64,000 nucleotides of DNA from Clostridium estertheticum (GTDB taxonomy: Bacteria; Bacillota; Clostridia; Clostridiales; Clostridiaceae): contig NZ_JAAMNH020000001.1 of the NCBI RefSeq assembly GCF_011065935.2, forward strand, positions 2,253,001-2,317,000, in the 5' to 3' direction. The notes under the pieces were generated by a model that saw only the letters and a program-made list of their open reading frames with translations, did no database searches and was not told the DNA's origin. The translations under genes were made by a program, and so were the position numbers. Positions 27,547 to 35,824 of this stretch are shown piece by piece. Positions within the stretch are counted from its first letter, which is position 1; every line of letters starts with the position of its first letter.

Positions 27547-28302
27547 ATGAAAAATTATGAAATGGAAGACTTAGACTTTATACCTTTTCAGTATCCTATA
27601 ATGTACCCAATGATGACATATAAAACGGGATATAGGATGGAGGATCCAGAGATAGAAAGAAATATACCGAAACAACAACAGCCAATTCCACAGCCTATTC
27701 CACAACCTATACAAGAACTAAAAATACAACCTAAAATTCAACCGCAAAATATGGAATTAAATATACAACCTAATATAGCACCGCAAAATATGGAATTAAA
27801 TATACAACCTAATATAGCACCACAAAATATGGAATTAAATATACAACCTAAAATGGCACCGCAAAATATGGAATTAAATATACAGCCTAAAATGGCACCG
27901 CAAAATATAGAATTAAGTATACAACCAAAGATGGAATCAGGCAATATGGAACTTAATATTGATCCTAAAATGGGATTATTAAAAATTGAACCGATAAAAG
28001 TGCAATTAATAATAGAACCAAAAATGGAACCAGTAAAATTACAATTTAATGTAGAACCAATTCAGCAACCTGTAATGACGCAGCAGCCAATGATGAAGCA
28101 GCCAATGATGAAGCATATGGTACAATGTCCAATGCCATATAACATGATGATGAATCCGATGGCAATGAAGTATCAATACCATATGATGATGATGATGATG
28201 ATTATGATGAATTCGATGTCAATGAAACATCCATACTATATGATGATGAATCCGATGAAGCCTCCATGTCATATGATGAAGAATCCAAAGAGAATGGAGT
28301 AG
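27547..28302 (+). CDS. Met- and Pro/Gln-rich tandem-repeat protein, possible spore coat protein
   Basis: A 251-aa low-complexity protein in three parts. The N-terminus (about 1-55) is rich in Tyr, Met and Pro (Q-Y-P-I-M-Y-P-M-M). The centre has at least five 13-residue units of the form P-Q-N-M-E-L-N-I-Q-P-N/K-I/M-A. The C-terminus (about 178-251) is dominated by Met, with runs of six Met plus His, Tyr and Cys. SD GGAGG precedes the ATG. The composition resembles clostridial coat or exosporium proteins, and Met clusters could bind copper; both are inference. Confidence 0.7.
   Translation: MKNYEMEDLDFIPFQYPIMYPMMTYKTGYRMEDPEIERNIPKQQQPIPQPIPQPIQELKIQPKIQPQNMELNIQPNIAPQNMELNIQPNIAPQNMELNIQPKMAPQNMELNIQPKMAPQNIELSIQPKMESGNMELNIDPKMGLLKIEPIKVQLIIEPKMEPVKLQFNVEPIQQPVMTQQPMMKQPMMKHMVQCPMPYNMMMNPMAMKYQYHMMMMMMIMMNSMSMKHPYYMMMNPMKPPCHMMKNPKRME
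27742..27936. repeat. 39-bp minisatellite, five copies
   Basis: A 39-bp unit beginning CCGCAAAATATGGAATTAAA repeats in phase five times inside the coding sequence, with a few substitutions per copy. It is a likely site of length variation by slippage or recombination. Confidence 0.9.
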
Positions 28303-28410
28303 ATACCTACTTATAATTAATTCTATCTTAGGGAAGTTTTTTGATTTTATAAATATATATAAATAAATCATAAATAATGATATTTTATGTGAATACATTA
28401 ATTAGAGTAC

Positions 28411-28448
28411 AGCCACGCCAGCATTGTTTGCAAGGCGTGGCTATTTTC
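28411..28448 (+). terminator. Rho-independent terminator
   Basis: AGCCACGCC and GGCGTGGCT form a stem, followed by ATTTTCT. It follows the repeat-protein gene. Confidence 0.7.
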
Positions 28449-28650
28449 TATGTTAAAGTATCGAACAAACAATAGGGGTATTAAAGCAGTAATGTATTAC
28501 TATTTAAGTTAAGAATTTAAAATAGTGCTTCGTAATACAGTAAGTGCTAATCTTACTGGCTTTTTATTTATAAGGAATTTACAAGAAATAAAAGGGATTA
28601 TAAGTTAATTGTTGAATAATGTAAATAAGCTTAATGAAAGGGGAGAGAAA

Positions 28651-29622
28651 ATGGAAAACCTTATATTAAATAGTATAATGGGAGCATGTGTTGCGGACGC
28701 TTTAGGTGTGCCAGTTGAATTTGTAAACAGAGAAACCCTTAGAGAAAACCCGGTAATTGATATGCGCTCCTATGGTACTTATAACCAGAAAGCGGGGACA
28801 TGGTCTGATGATACAAGCATGACATTATGCCTTATAGATAGCCTTTCTAAGGGGCTTGATTACAATGAAATAATGACAAATTTTATGAATTGGATTAACA
28901 TTGGAGACTACACTCCTTATGGAGAGGTTTTTGATATAGGAAATGCAACAAGAAAAGCATTGATGCGGTTTGAAAGAGGGGTAGCCCCTTTAGATTGTGG
29001 TGGCTTGGAGGATAATGATAACGGCAATGGATCACTTATGAGAATTCTGCCTATTTTATTTTATCTTAGGTCTATTTATGGAACAGAAATCACTGATAAT
29101 GATGAAGCCATGAACATAATTCACAATGTTTCAGCGCTCACGCATGCACATAAACGAAGCTTAATTGCCTGTGGCATTTATATATCTGTTGCCAATATGC
29201 TAATAGCAGATATGGATATTTCTATAGCGGTGGAAATGGGTATTGATAGTGCACTAGAATATTACAAGAAACATGATGAGTTTGCAGATGAAGTACGATA
29301 TTATAAAAGGCTCAATAATAAGACCTTTGCCCAAACTCCTGTTAAAAATATCAAAAGCAGCGGATATGTGGTTGATACACTTGAAGCGGCTATTTGGTGC
29401 TTGTTGAATACAAAAGATTACAAGGACTGCGTTCTTTTGGCTGTAAATCTTGGTGAGGATACGGATACTGTTGCAGCAGTTGCGGGAGGGCTAGCTGGGA
29501 TATATTACGGTTATGATAATATTCCTAAAGAATGGCTTTCTGTTATAGCCAAGAGTGATTACATAGGAAGTCTTTCAAATCAGCTCTATGTAGCTCTGCG
29601 TGATGGTTTTAATATAAGGTAG
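28651..29622 (+). CDS. ADP-ribosylglycohydrolase (DraG-like)
   Basis: A 323-aa protein with the DraG fold signatures: G-A-x-x-A-D-A-L-G-V-P-V-E-F, the W-S-D-D-T-S metal site, N-G-S-L-M-R-I-L-P, and L-G-E-D-T-D-T-V-A-A-V-A-G-G. The binuclear Mg2+ site Asp residues are present. It removes ADP-ribose from proteins or small molecules. ATG 28651 is chosen for GGGGAG upstream; a TTG at 28609 lies in a repeated fragment also seen near 10340. No partner ADP-ribosyltransferase was seen. Confidence 0.92.
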   Translation: MENLILNSIMGACVADALGVPVEFVNRETLRENPVIDMRSYGTYNQKAGTWSDDTSMTLCLIDSLSKGLDYNEIMTNFMNWINIGDYTPYGEVFDIGNATRKALMRFERGVAPLDCGGLEDNDNGNGSLMRILPILFYLRSIYGTEITDNDEAMNIIHNVSALTHAHKRSLIACGIYISVANMLIADMDISIAVEMGIDSALEYYKKHDEFADEVRYYKRLNNKTFAQTPVKNIKSSGYVVDTLEAAIWCLLNTKDYKDCVLLAVNLGEDTDTVAAVAGGLAGIYYGYDNIPKEWLSVIAKSDYIGSLSNQLYVALRDGFNIR

Positions 29623-29702
29623 ATTTACATGGAAATGGGGAATTCTAATGGAGGTTGTAATAATAAAATCCCTGACTAATAAAAAATTTATAAGCAAAAG
29701 GA

Positions 29703-29792
29703 ATGAAAATTAATATGCGCTATCATGGCGAGGATGGACAATGTGACCCATATTTTTATAAAAAAGATTATAAACAAAAAGTTAAAAATTAA
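29703..29792 (+). CDS. Candidate 29-aa peptide
   Basis: A short frame (M-K-I-N-M-R-Y-H-G-E-D-G-Q-C-D-P) with a poor RBS, overlapping the end of another 21-codon frame (29649-29714). No homology is recognised; it could be gene debris between the glycohydrolase and the next ORF. Confidence 0.15.
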   Translation: MKINMRYHGEDGQCDPYFYKKDYKQKVKN

Positions 29793-29816
29793 TAAGTTGA
29801 TGGGAGAGTAATAAAA

Positions 29817-30140
29817 ATGAGTTTTTTATTTAAAAACAAAAATAATAATAATAATGGAGTAGAAAAAATTGGATTTGAGGAAGTTTCAAATGATGATAAA
29901 TTGGTTAGAAGGGCAACGAGATTTAGAATATTAAATACAATAATTATATATAATTCAGAAGATGATTTTTACGAGACATTGGCTACCTGCGTTAATGAAT
30001 ATAACGCAATAGAAACAATAAGTATAGAAGCATTCGATATAAGCGAAAATGTTATAGAGCTTAAAGGTGCATACATTGACTATCAAGAGTATGAAGAAGA
30101 TTCAGAGGTAAACTGTACTGGGAGAATATATTATATATAA
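29817..30140 (+). CDS. Hypothetical protein with Asn-rich N-terminus
   Basis: A 107-aa soluble acidic protein; N-terminal K-N-K-N-N-N-N-N then a mixed alpha/beta stretch. GGGAGAG lies upstream of the ATG. No family recognised. It is followed by a hydrolase gene fragment. Confidence 0.5.
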   Translation: MSFLFKNKNNNNNGVEKIGFEEVSNDDKLVRRATRFRILNTIIIYNSEDDFYETLATCVNEYNAIETISIEAFDISENVIELKGAYIDYQEYEEDSEVNCTGRIYYI

Positions 30141-30164
30141 ATTAGTGCTTAATGGGTCGTTGTA

Positions 30165-30316
30165 GTCCGAGGTGTTGTAGATGCACTTAAATTAAAGAAT
30201 TTTACACTAGCAGGACACTCCACAGGAGGATACCTTTTGAATTCAGTGGGCACGCGTCATTCTATGATGAGAAAGAAAGATTTAACAGATAACTTGCTTT
30301 ATTTATTAAAGGGTAA
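30165..30316 (+). pseudogene. Internally deleted copy of the alpha/beta hydrolase gene
   Basis: Bases 30165-30231 match 6201-6267 (region through the G-H-S-T-G-G elbow) with few differences. The sequence then jumps to the equivalent of about 6696, the F-E-F-S-G-H-A-S-F-Y end, through to the stop and beyond. About 430 bp in the middle and the whole 5' part are missing, so it cannot encode an enzyme. Confidence 0.9.
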
Positions 30317-30400
30317 ATGATGGTAATTAAGTAAGAAAAAAAAGGGTAAACACTAGTTATTATAACTAGAGGAGACCACAACTAGATAAGAATGTAAAAT

Positions 30401-30431
30401 AAAAGCTGCGAATTTTAAATTCACAGCTTTT
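30401..30431 (+). terminator. Duplicate of the 19127 terminator
   Basis: AAAAGCTGCGAATTT and AAATTCACAGCTTTT differ by one base from the MerR-gene terminator, and the flank AGTATT is also shared. It marks duplicated debris rather than the end of a nearby gene. Confidence 0.6.
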
Positions 30432-30489
30432 AGTATTAACCTTTTCATATCAATGCTACATATACTGCCATTGCTCACTATTGGGCTTT

Positions 30490-30588
30490 AAAGCAAAATA
30501 TAAATGTTCAAAGGCTCTTACTCCCGCACAAAGGCTTGGAATAACAAACAAGAAATTTAAAATTGAGGATATAATTTATTTTGTTTAA
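30490..30588 (+). pseudogene. Possible transposase C-terminal remnant
   Basis: A start-less frame ends with A-L-T-P-A-Q-R-L-G-I-T-N-K-K, which resembles the T-P-A-x-x-x-G-I end of DDE transposases. It is too short to assign firmly. Confidence 0.25.
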
Positions 30589-30750
30589 TCCGAATGGTAT
30601 CTTTAAGATTAGTAAAGCAATATATATATAATTATACTAAATATTGTAAATTGTATTAATATTGTATATAATTTAATAAGGACACAGTAGTATTTTATTA
30701 TGAGTTAATTGTTAAGTTGTTTATTATTAAAAATTAGGGGGAAACAACAT

Positions 30751-31035
30751 ATGAATGATAATATTATATGGATAATTATAGGAGCATTGTTACTTTCGAG
30801 TATATTAACTGGCATTAATCAATTGCGAAATGATATCAAACGCACAAATAAGGTTTTAGAAAAAATTGCTAAACAAATTGGAGTCCCTGAAACATCTGTT
30901 GATGATGAAATTAAAAGTCTTGTTATAGATGGTAAAAAAATTAAAGCAATTAAAATGTACAGACAAACTACAGGATTAGGATTAAAAGAAGCTAAGGAAC
31001 AGATTGATTTATTGAGTGAAAAATTAAAGAATTAG
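30751..31035 (+). CDS. Membrane-anchored bL12 C-terminal-like protein
   Basis: A 94-aa protein: one N-terminal helix (I-I-W-I-I-I-G-A-L-L-L) then a small domain ending G-L-G-L-K-E-A-K-E-Q-I-D, the ribosomal bL12 C-terminal motif. ATG 30751 has GGGGG upstream; the longer TTG start at 30709 does not. Such stand-alone L12-CTD proteins occur in Firmicutes with unknown role. Confidence 0.7.
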   Translation: MNDNIIWIIIGALLLSSILTGINQLRNDIKRTNKVLEKIAKQIGVPETSVDDEIKSLVIDGKKIKAIKMYRQTTGLGLKEAKEQIDLLSEKLKN

Positions 31036-31274
31036 GAAATAAACAATTTTCATTAAGTTTGTAATAAACATGGATTTATGATTATTTCAACCTTGTTAAA
31101 AATAACTTATAAATAGAAATGAATTCTTATATGGAACGTATATTTTATTTTCAGCAGATTTTGCTTTGTAACATTCAAAGTTCGTCATAAACAACTGTAA
31201 GGCTCCCTACCTACTCGACTAACAATAATTTATAGATATAACGATAAATTAACAAATAAAAAGTGAGGTGTAAT

Positions 31275-31493
31275 ATGAAAAACACAAAAACATGTTCTAA
31301 ATGTAATTCAAAGAATATTATAAGGATACCAGGTAACTTTGGACCATTTGGCTCTGGTAACAATATTACGTGGGGAATTTTAGGCTTTAATGGAGTAAAG
31401 GTAACAAGATATCTGTGCTGTGAATGTGGATATTCTGAAGAATGGATTGATAATAAAGAAGATATAGAGAACCTTCAGAAAAAATTTAAATAG
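31275..31493 (+). CDS. Small zinc-ribbon protein
   Basis: A 72-aa protein with two C-x-x-C pairs (C-S-K-C at the start, C-C-E-C-G near residue 50) that form a zinc ribbon. ATG 31275 is 5 nt after GAGGTG. It shares the architecture of the 63-aa protein at 56405. Function unknown. Confidence 0.6.
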   Translation: MKNTKTCSKCNSKNIIRIPGNFGPFGSGNNITWGILGFNGVKVTRYLCCECGYSEEWIDNKEDIENLQKKFK

Positions 31494-31581
31494 AATAAAT
31501 TATTTCACCATTTTCTTATAGTTTGAATTAATCTGTAAGCAAGGATGTATCTTACAAGAAAAAAATTCTTATTAATCAAAT

Positions 31582-31626
31582 AAAAAATATCCTACATCAT
31601 AGGAATAGATGTAGGATATTTTTTGC
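31582..31626 (+). terminator. Rho-independent terminator
   Basis: AAAAAATATCCTACATC pairs with GATGTAGGATATTTTTT, an almost perfect 17-bp stem. Confidence 0.88.
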
Positions 31627-31744
31627 TTTAATTTTCGCTCAAATTAAGTTGATAATATTTGTGTGATTTACTATGGGAAAATTGATTTTGCACCTCAAAA
31701 GTGAACCCATTGAGAAAAATGGTTAATTTTTTATTTATTTTTGC

Positions 31745-31887
31745 TATGTGACAATATTAGCCTAATTTAGCAAAGTTAACATGATAGAATAGGTCAAATG
31801 AGGCTTTAAATAATAAAATGCATGATTTTATAGTGAGGTAAATATGGGTAAAAATAAGAACTTGCCATTTGCCACGTGGATGGCACT
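31745..31887 (+). repeat. Palindromic repeat copy 2 with its long 5' leader
   Basis: The palindrome core (31863-31887, two substitutions) is preceded by a leader with CCTAATTTAGCAAAG and ATGATAGAATAGGT blocks and GAGGTAAATATG. These are also found before the copies at 57965 and 61980, so the repeated unit is about 140 bp, not just the hairpin. Confidence 0.8.
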
Positions 31888-32025
31888 GGATTTGGATTTG
31901 GATTTGGTTTTGGTTTTCCAAGAAAATCCCAAGTATCTGATGTTAAAAATTCTATAAGATTATCAATGACATCTTTAAATGCATGCATAAATGCTCAAAT
32001 ATTAGGTATTTTTACTGAACAATAA
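31844..32025 (+). pseudogene. Frameshifted small ORF fused to the repeat, (Gly-Phe)n tract
   Basis: ATG 31844, behind GAGGT, reads K-N-K-N-L-P-F-A-T-W-M-A in the repeat, then runs into a poor frame ending at 31957. A shift at about 31887 opens the frame 31888-32025, reading five Gly-Phe pairs and then P-R-K-S-Q-V-S-D-V-K-N-S. This is probably the true continuation, interrupted by a one-base indel. Confidence 0.45.
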
Positions 32026-32045
32026 TTAATTAGAATCTTCTGAAA

Positions 32046-32080
32046 CTCCCACACCTAAAGGAATGGGGTTCTTGCGTACT
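32046..32080. mobile_element. IS200/IS605-like end hairpin
   Basis: CTCCCACACCTAAAGGAATG followed by GGGTTCTTGCG has the stem pattern typical of IS200/IS605 subterminal hairpins. No tnpA or tnpB remains nearby, so this would be a relic or minimal element. The rest of 32081-32473 shows no gene. Confidence 0.35.
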
Positions 32081-32257
32081 AAATAACTTCTATATTAACT
32101 CGAAAGTTAATATCACTGATTATTTTCCCCAAGAATTTCACTATCAAGCATCACAATTGACGCATTAACGATAGTATATGGCTCATTTCAAAACCTAAGT
32201 ATATTATATCGTACTAAAATAACCATGTCTAATGGTATATTTTAGTAGGGCTATACA

Positions 32258-32292
32258 TCCCACACCTAAAGAGAGTGGGCTTTCCGCACAAA
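32258..32292. mobile_element. Second IS200/IS605-like hairpin
   Basis: CATCCCACACCTAAAGAGAG followed by TGGGCTTTCCGCAC is a close relative of the hairpin at 32046, about 210 bp away in the same orientation. Confidence 0.35.
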
Positions 32293-32473
32293 TTCTGTAA
32301 AAGTTAATTAGAATTTAATTAACACTTTACTGAAGTATCTAATAATAGGCTGAACTCAGTGTCTTTGCGGAGTTGAGCCTTAGCTAATAACCTTGTTAAA
32401 TTTAACTAGAATTAGCAAAATCTAAAGCTGATTTACTGATTTATCATAAGCTACTATTTCGCTAACATTTTGA

Positions 32474-32898
32474 GGTTTGGAACAAGTTAAAAATTATATA
32501 CGAAGTTTACAAGCACAAATAAAAATACGAAATGAAAGAAAAAAGATAGGATTATTAGTTGATGCTTCTCAAAGTCTACATATGATTTTCAAAGGAAATC
32601 CTGGAACAGGAAAACTACTATGGCAAGAATTGTTGCTGATGTATTATATAATTTAGAAATTTTAAGAAGCAGAAAATTAGTAGAAACTGATAGAAGTGGA
32701 CTTGTAGCGGGTTATGTTGGACAAACAGCCCTAATAACTAAAACTAAGATTGACGAGGCATTAGGTCTATTTATTGATGAAGCATATGCATTAGCTTCTA
32801 GAGGAATATATCAAAAAATATATAATACCATAGCCAATGGAAGTATAGTATATGGTAAATTAGAAAGGCTAACAAAACAAGGTGATATAAATGGTTAA
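32474..32898 (+). pseudogene. SpoVK/CbbX-like AAA ATPase remnant joined to a transposon gene end
   Basis: From 32474 the frame reads G-L-E-Q-V-K-N-Y-I and reaches Walker A G-N-P-G-T-G-K, where one A is missing from an A-run. Reading resumes one frame over as T-M-A-R-I-V-A-D and continues to Walker B L-F-I-D-E-A-Y-A-L-A. It then switches abruptly to G-S-I-V-Y-G-K-L-E-R-L, which looks like the end of a Tn554-type integrase gene. The result is a truncated, frameshifted, chimeric relic. Confidence 0.7.
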
Positions 32899-33286
32899 AT
32901 ATGACCGTAAACAGCATTTGGAACGGCTTCATGCTGAAAGAAAAGCTAATACTCATAAGAAGTTCGATGAAGCTATACAAAAGCTAATAAAAATCAATAA
33001 GACTATAAATTTTAACAGTGTATCACTGGAAGCAGGATTAACAAAAGCAACCTTGTACAATAATGCCGATATTAGAGAAAGAGTTGAAACATTAAGACAT
33101 CAACAAGCACAAGTACAAGTACATACTCCCGCACAGATTAAAAGAGCAATGGATGAAAATAATAAAGACGCTATAATTGCAAGTCTAAAAAGGAAGATGA
33201 AAAAAATGGAAGAAGAAAATAAACAATTAAAAAAACAGGTTAAAATCAGTTATGGAGATATTTATAAAAGTATAGGCTATGTTTAA
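32891..33286 (+). CDS. Tn554 TnpC-like protein (DUF6262)
   Basis: A 131-aa basic protein, helical, with a C-terminal coiled coil (K-R-K-M-K-K-M-E-E-E-N-K-Q-L-K-K-Q-V). It begins M-V-K-Y-D-R-K-Q-H-L-E and has S-L-E-A-G-L-T-K-A-T-L-Y-N-N, the pattern of TnpC-like accessory proteins of Tn554-family transposons. The two integrase genes are absent apart from a short end, so it is an orphan. Confidence 0.65.
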   Translation: MVKYDRKQHLERLHAERKANTHKKFDEAIQKLIKINKTINFNSVSLEAGLTKATLYNNADIRERVETLRHQQAQVQVHTPAQIKRAMDENNKDAIIASLKRKMKKMEEENKQLKKQVKISYGDIYKSIGYV

Positions 33287-33481
33287 TAAAGATGTTGAAA
33301 ATGGTTGTATTTTGTAATAAGATACAACTCACTCGGATACAAAATTAAAGGATTTTAAAATTAGGGAAGCAATTTATATATAATTATGTTAAATATTTGA
33401 ATAATTATATTAATAGGCTCTATAATTGGATAAGGACACTAATAACAAGAGATTAAAATATAAGGAAGTTATAAATTTTAT

Positions 33482-33925
33482 ATGGGGGTGTTAATAACGA
33501 AAAAGTTATTTTTAATATTAGGAGTTACCTTAGTGTTGATAATGATGTTTGTTGCATGTAAAAAAATTAATGACACAGTTACAATATCTACCGACAAAAA
33601 TTCATATACTCCTATGATGTCTTATGGAAGTGGAGGAATTAAAATGACACCCAATTTTAATTCTAAGAAAAAATACACTAAGTTGGAGTATCATTGGATT
33701 ACTGATGAAGGGGAATTCATTAGCGAATTTGCTCATTTGGGTAAAGAGGTGAAAAATCAAGGTGAAACAGTATTATGGAGTGCTATTGTAAATGATAAAG
33801 TTGTAGATATAAAAAGTTCTTTTGATATACGATTAGAAGTCATAGATAGTGCGAGTAAAGAAATATTAGCAAATACAAAACTAACTATTACCCCTAATAA
33901 AGGCTTTTATGAAGTAAAAAAATAG
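33482..33925 (+). CDS. Small lipoprotein of unknown function
   Basis: About 147 aa with a lipoprotein signal (K-K-L-F-L-I-L-G-V-T-L-V-L-I-M-M-F-V-A-C, lipobox Cys) and a beta-rich extracellular domain. ATG 33482 is poorly placed for an SD. GGGGGTG (33484-33490) instead points to an in-frame ACG at 33497, after which K-K-L-F looks like a normal signal start. The true start is uncertain. Confidence 0.6.
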   Translation: MGVLITKKLFLILGVTLVLIMMFVACKKINDTVTISTDKNSYTPMMSYGSGGIKMTPNFNSKKKYTKLEYHWITDEGEFISEFAHLGKEVKNQGETVLWSAIVNDKVVDIKSSFDIRLEVIDSASKEILANTKLTITPNKGFYEVKK

Positions 33926-33982
33926 AATTAGTTAATCTAAATCAATGATAATATTAATTCACATCTTTCTTAAAATATGGAT

Positions 33983-34012
33983 TAAAGGAAGCCATTTTTG
34001 GGCTTCCCTTAA
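33983..34012 (+). terminator. Rho-independent terminator
   Basis: AAGGAAGCC and GGCTTCCCTT form a stem with a T-rich loop. It follows the lipoprotein gene; the T-run after it is weak. Confidence 0.55.
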
Positions 34013-34168
34013 AAATTGTCATTTTATCAATATCATTCTTAAACATAGCCAAAGTATATAGTTTCATGTAAAATAATGGTACAATATTTATAATAGTTGC
34101 TTCACAATTGTAAGAAAAATTTAACTAAGTAGAAACAACACATTTCATAATGGGGGGGATAACTGCTT

Positions 34169-34588
34169 ATGAAAATAAAAATGTCATCAAATATTTTAAT
34201 TGTTGCTTTCATATGGATAATAGTTGCAGTAATGTGTATTGTTCAAATTATGATATTGTCTAAAAATCCATCTTTTTTAATAATTGTTGCACCAATAATT
34301 ATACTAACATTTGCTGGTGCAATAGTTAACAGTATTAACTTCTACATGTTATATAAGGATTTTTTAACCCTTAAAAAGGATAGTATAATTGAAAACTGTG
34401 GTTTAATATTTAAGAAAAAAGCATTAAATTTATCTGATATTAAAAATGTAAAATACAATAAAAATAGTATGATTTTTTATATGATGAACGGACGCAAAAA
34501 ACGTATATCATTATTATTTATAAGTAAAAGTGACGAAATAGTCTTTTATAATTTTCTTACCACCAATTCAATAAACATCGTTACATAA
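34169..34588 (+). CDS. Two-helix membrane protein with PH-like tail
   Basis: A 139-aa protein with two N-terminal helices (about 8-60) and a cytoplasmic part whose spacing resembles bacterial PH-like domains (I-I-E-N-C-G-L-I-F-K-K-K-A-L-N-L-S-D-I-K-N-V). RBS GGGGGGGAT. No exact family; function unknown. Confidence 0.55.
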   Translation: MKIKMSSNILIVAFIWIIVAVMCIVQIMILSKNPSFLIIVAPIIILTFAGAIVNSINFYMLYKDFLTLKKDSIIENCGLIFKKKALNLSDIKNVKYNKNSMIFYMMNGRKKRISLLFISKSDEIVFYNFLTTNSINIVT

Positions 34589-34651
34589 ACTCCATATATT
34601 TCTACTTAAAAGTTAAAAATAATTTAATTATAAGTTACCGTCAGTAAATAA

Positions 34652-34697
34652 TGAAAGAAAGAATATACTATACATATATAATATATTCTTTCTTTTA
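34652..34697 (+). terminator. Terminator
   Basis: AAAGAAAGAATATA and TATATTCTTTCTTT pair and are followed by a T-rich stretch. Confidence 0.75.
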
Positions 34698-34706
34698 TTT
34701 TTTTTT

Positions 34707-34898
34707 GGCTATCCATTATCGTTTTTAACTATTAATAATTCACCAATCCATAAAACACTATTTTCGACAGAGGGTTTAGATATATTAACGCTTATAATAG
34801 ATATACTGATAGTTTATCTTGTACTCCTTTTTTTTAATGTGTATTTGAGTAAGGTGAAGTTGAACAAATACAAGAATAAAACTAAAGACTTTAAATAA
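34707..34898 (+). pseudogene. C-terminal remnant of a membrane protein
   Basis: A 63-codon start-less frame encodes a single strong helix (I-L-T-L-I-I-D-I-L-I-V-Y-L-V-L-L-F-F) and a basic tail. It lies between two terminators with no RBS. Probably a decayed gene end. Confidence 0.3.
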
Positions 34899-34932
34899 TA
34901 TTTGTTTTTATAAAATATAGGAAAATTATAAA

Positions 34933-34986
34933 AACGTAAATTAAGGGAAGAAATTTGTCTCCCCTTAATTTACGTAATTTTTTCAA
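34933..34986. terminator. Long hairpin terminator
   Basis: ACGTAAATTAAGGGAAG pairs with CTCCCCTTAATTTACGT, followed by AATTTTTT. It insulates the two-component system locus. The rest of 34987-35152 shows no gene. Confidence 0.75.
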
Positions 34987-35152
34987 CACCACTTTTAAAC
35001 ATAGCATAAAAGTAAAGGAAATATGACAGGTAAAATATAGATATAATGATAAAATTTATAGTATAATGAATTGTGAAATAGAGCTAGTTTTATGGTTTTC
35101 AAATAAAAATTAACTCATAATTTAAAAAAGATCAAACAAGGAAGAGGATAAT

Positions 35153-35824
35153 ATGATAAAAATATTGTTTTTGGAGGATGAGCCCACAATATCTGAGGTA
35201 ACAACAGAATATATGAAGATGCAGAATTACGAAGTAGTTTGTGCAAGTGATGGAGAAGAGGCATTAAAATTTTTAAAGTGCAATTATTTTGATTTAGCAA
35301 TACTCGACATAATGGTGCCCAAGATAAGTGGACTAGTTGTTCTTGAGCATATAAAGAAAACAAATCCCAAAATGGCTACAATAATGTTAACAGCTCTTGG
35401 AGACGAACAAACGCAGCTAAAAGCATTTAATCTTTATGCTGATGATTATGTACTAAAGCCATTTTCACCCTTGTTACTACTTAAACGTATAGAAACAATA
35501 TTGCGTAGGACCATGGGTAGCAGCACAAAAATTACCGAAGTAAAAGGCTTATATATAAATGATGAAGCCTATCAAGGCTACTACGACAATGAATCTTTGG
35601 AGTTAACATTAAGTGAATTTTTACTTTTACAAACGCTGCACAAAGAACCAAACCGAGTATTTACTCGTGAACAATTAATAATGAAAATTTTTAATGAGGA
35701 GTATTTCGGAAGCGATAGAATCATAGATGCACATGTGAAAAATCTGAGAAAAAAGTTACCTAAAAAATATATAAAAACAGTAACCGGTGTAGGTTATAAG
35801 TTTGATAAGGAGGGAGATTTTTGA
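35153..35824 (+). CDS. OmpR/PhoB-family response regulator
   Basis: A 223-aa regulator: receiver domain (acidic E-D-E, acceptor Asp in L-D-I-M-V, Lys in L-K-P-F) and a winged-helix domain ending R-I-I-D-A-H-V-K-N-L-R-K-K-L and G-V-G-Y-K-F. SD GGAAGAGG. Its stop overlaps the kinase start. It heads a TCS-ABC locus of the type that often responds to antimicrobial peptides. Confidence 0.92.
   Translation: MIKILFLEDEPTISEVTTEYMKMQNYEVVCASDGEEALKFLKCNYFDLAILDIMVPKISGLVVLEHIKKTNPKMATIMLTALGDEQTQLKAFNLYADDYVLKPFSPLLLLKRIETILRRTMGSSTKITEVKGLYINDEAYQGYYDNESLELTLSEFLLLQTLHKEPNRVFTREQLIMKIFNEEYFGSDRIIDAHVKNLRKKLPKKYIKTVTGVGYKFDKEGDF

Noticed and set aside
27738..27944. Minus-strand 68-codon ORF with repeated C-I-F-N-S-I-F-C-G units
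   Set aside because: It is the antisense shadow of the 39-bp minisatellite in the Met-rich protein gene and has no RBS.
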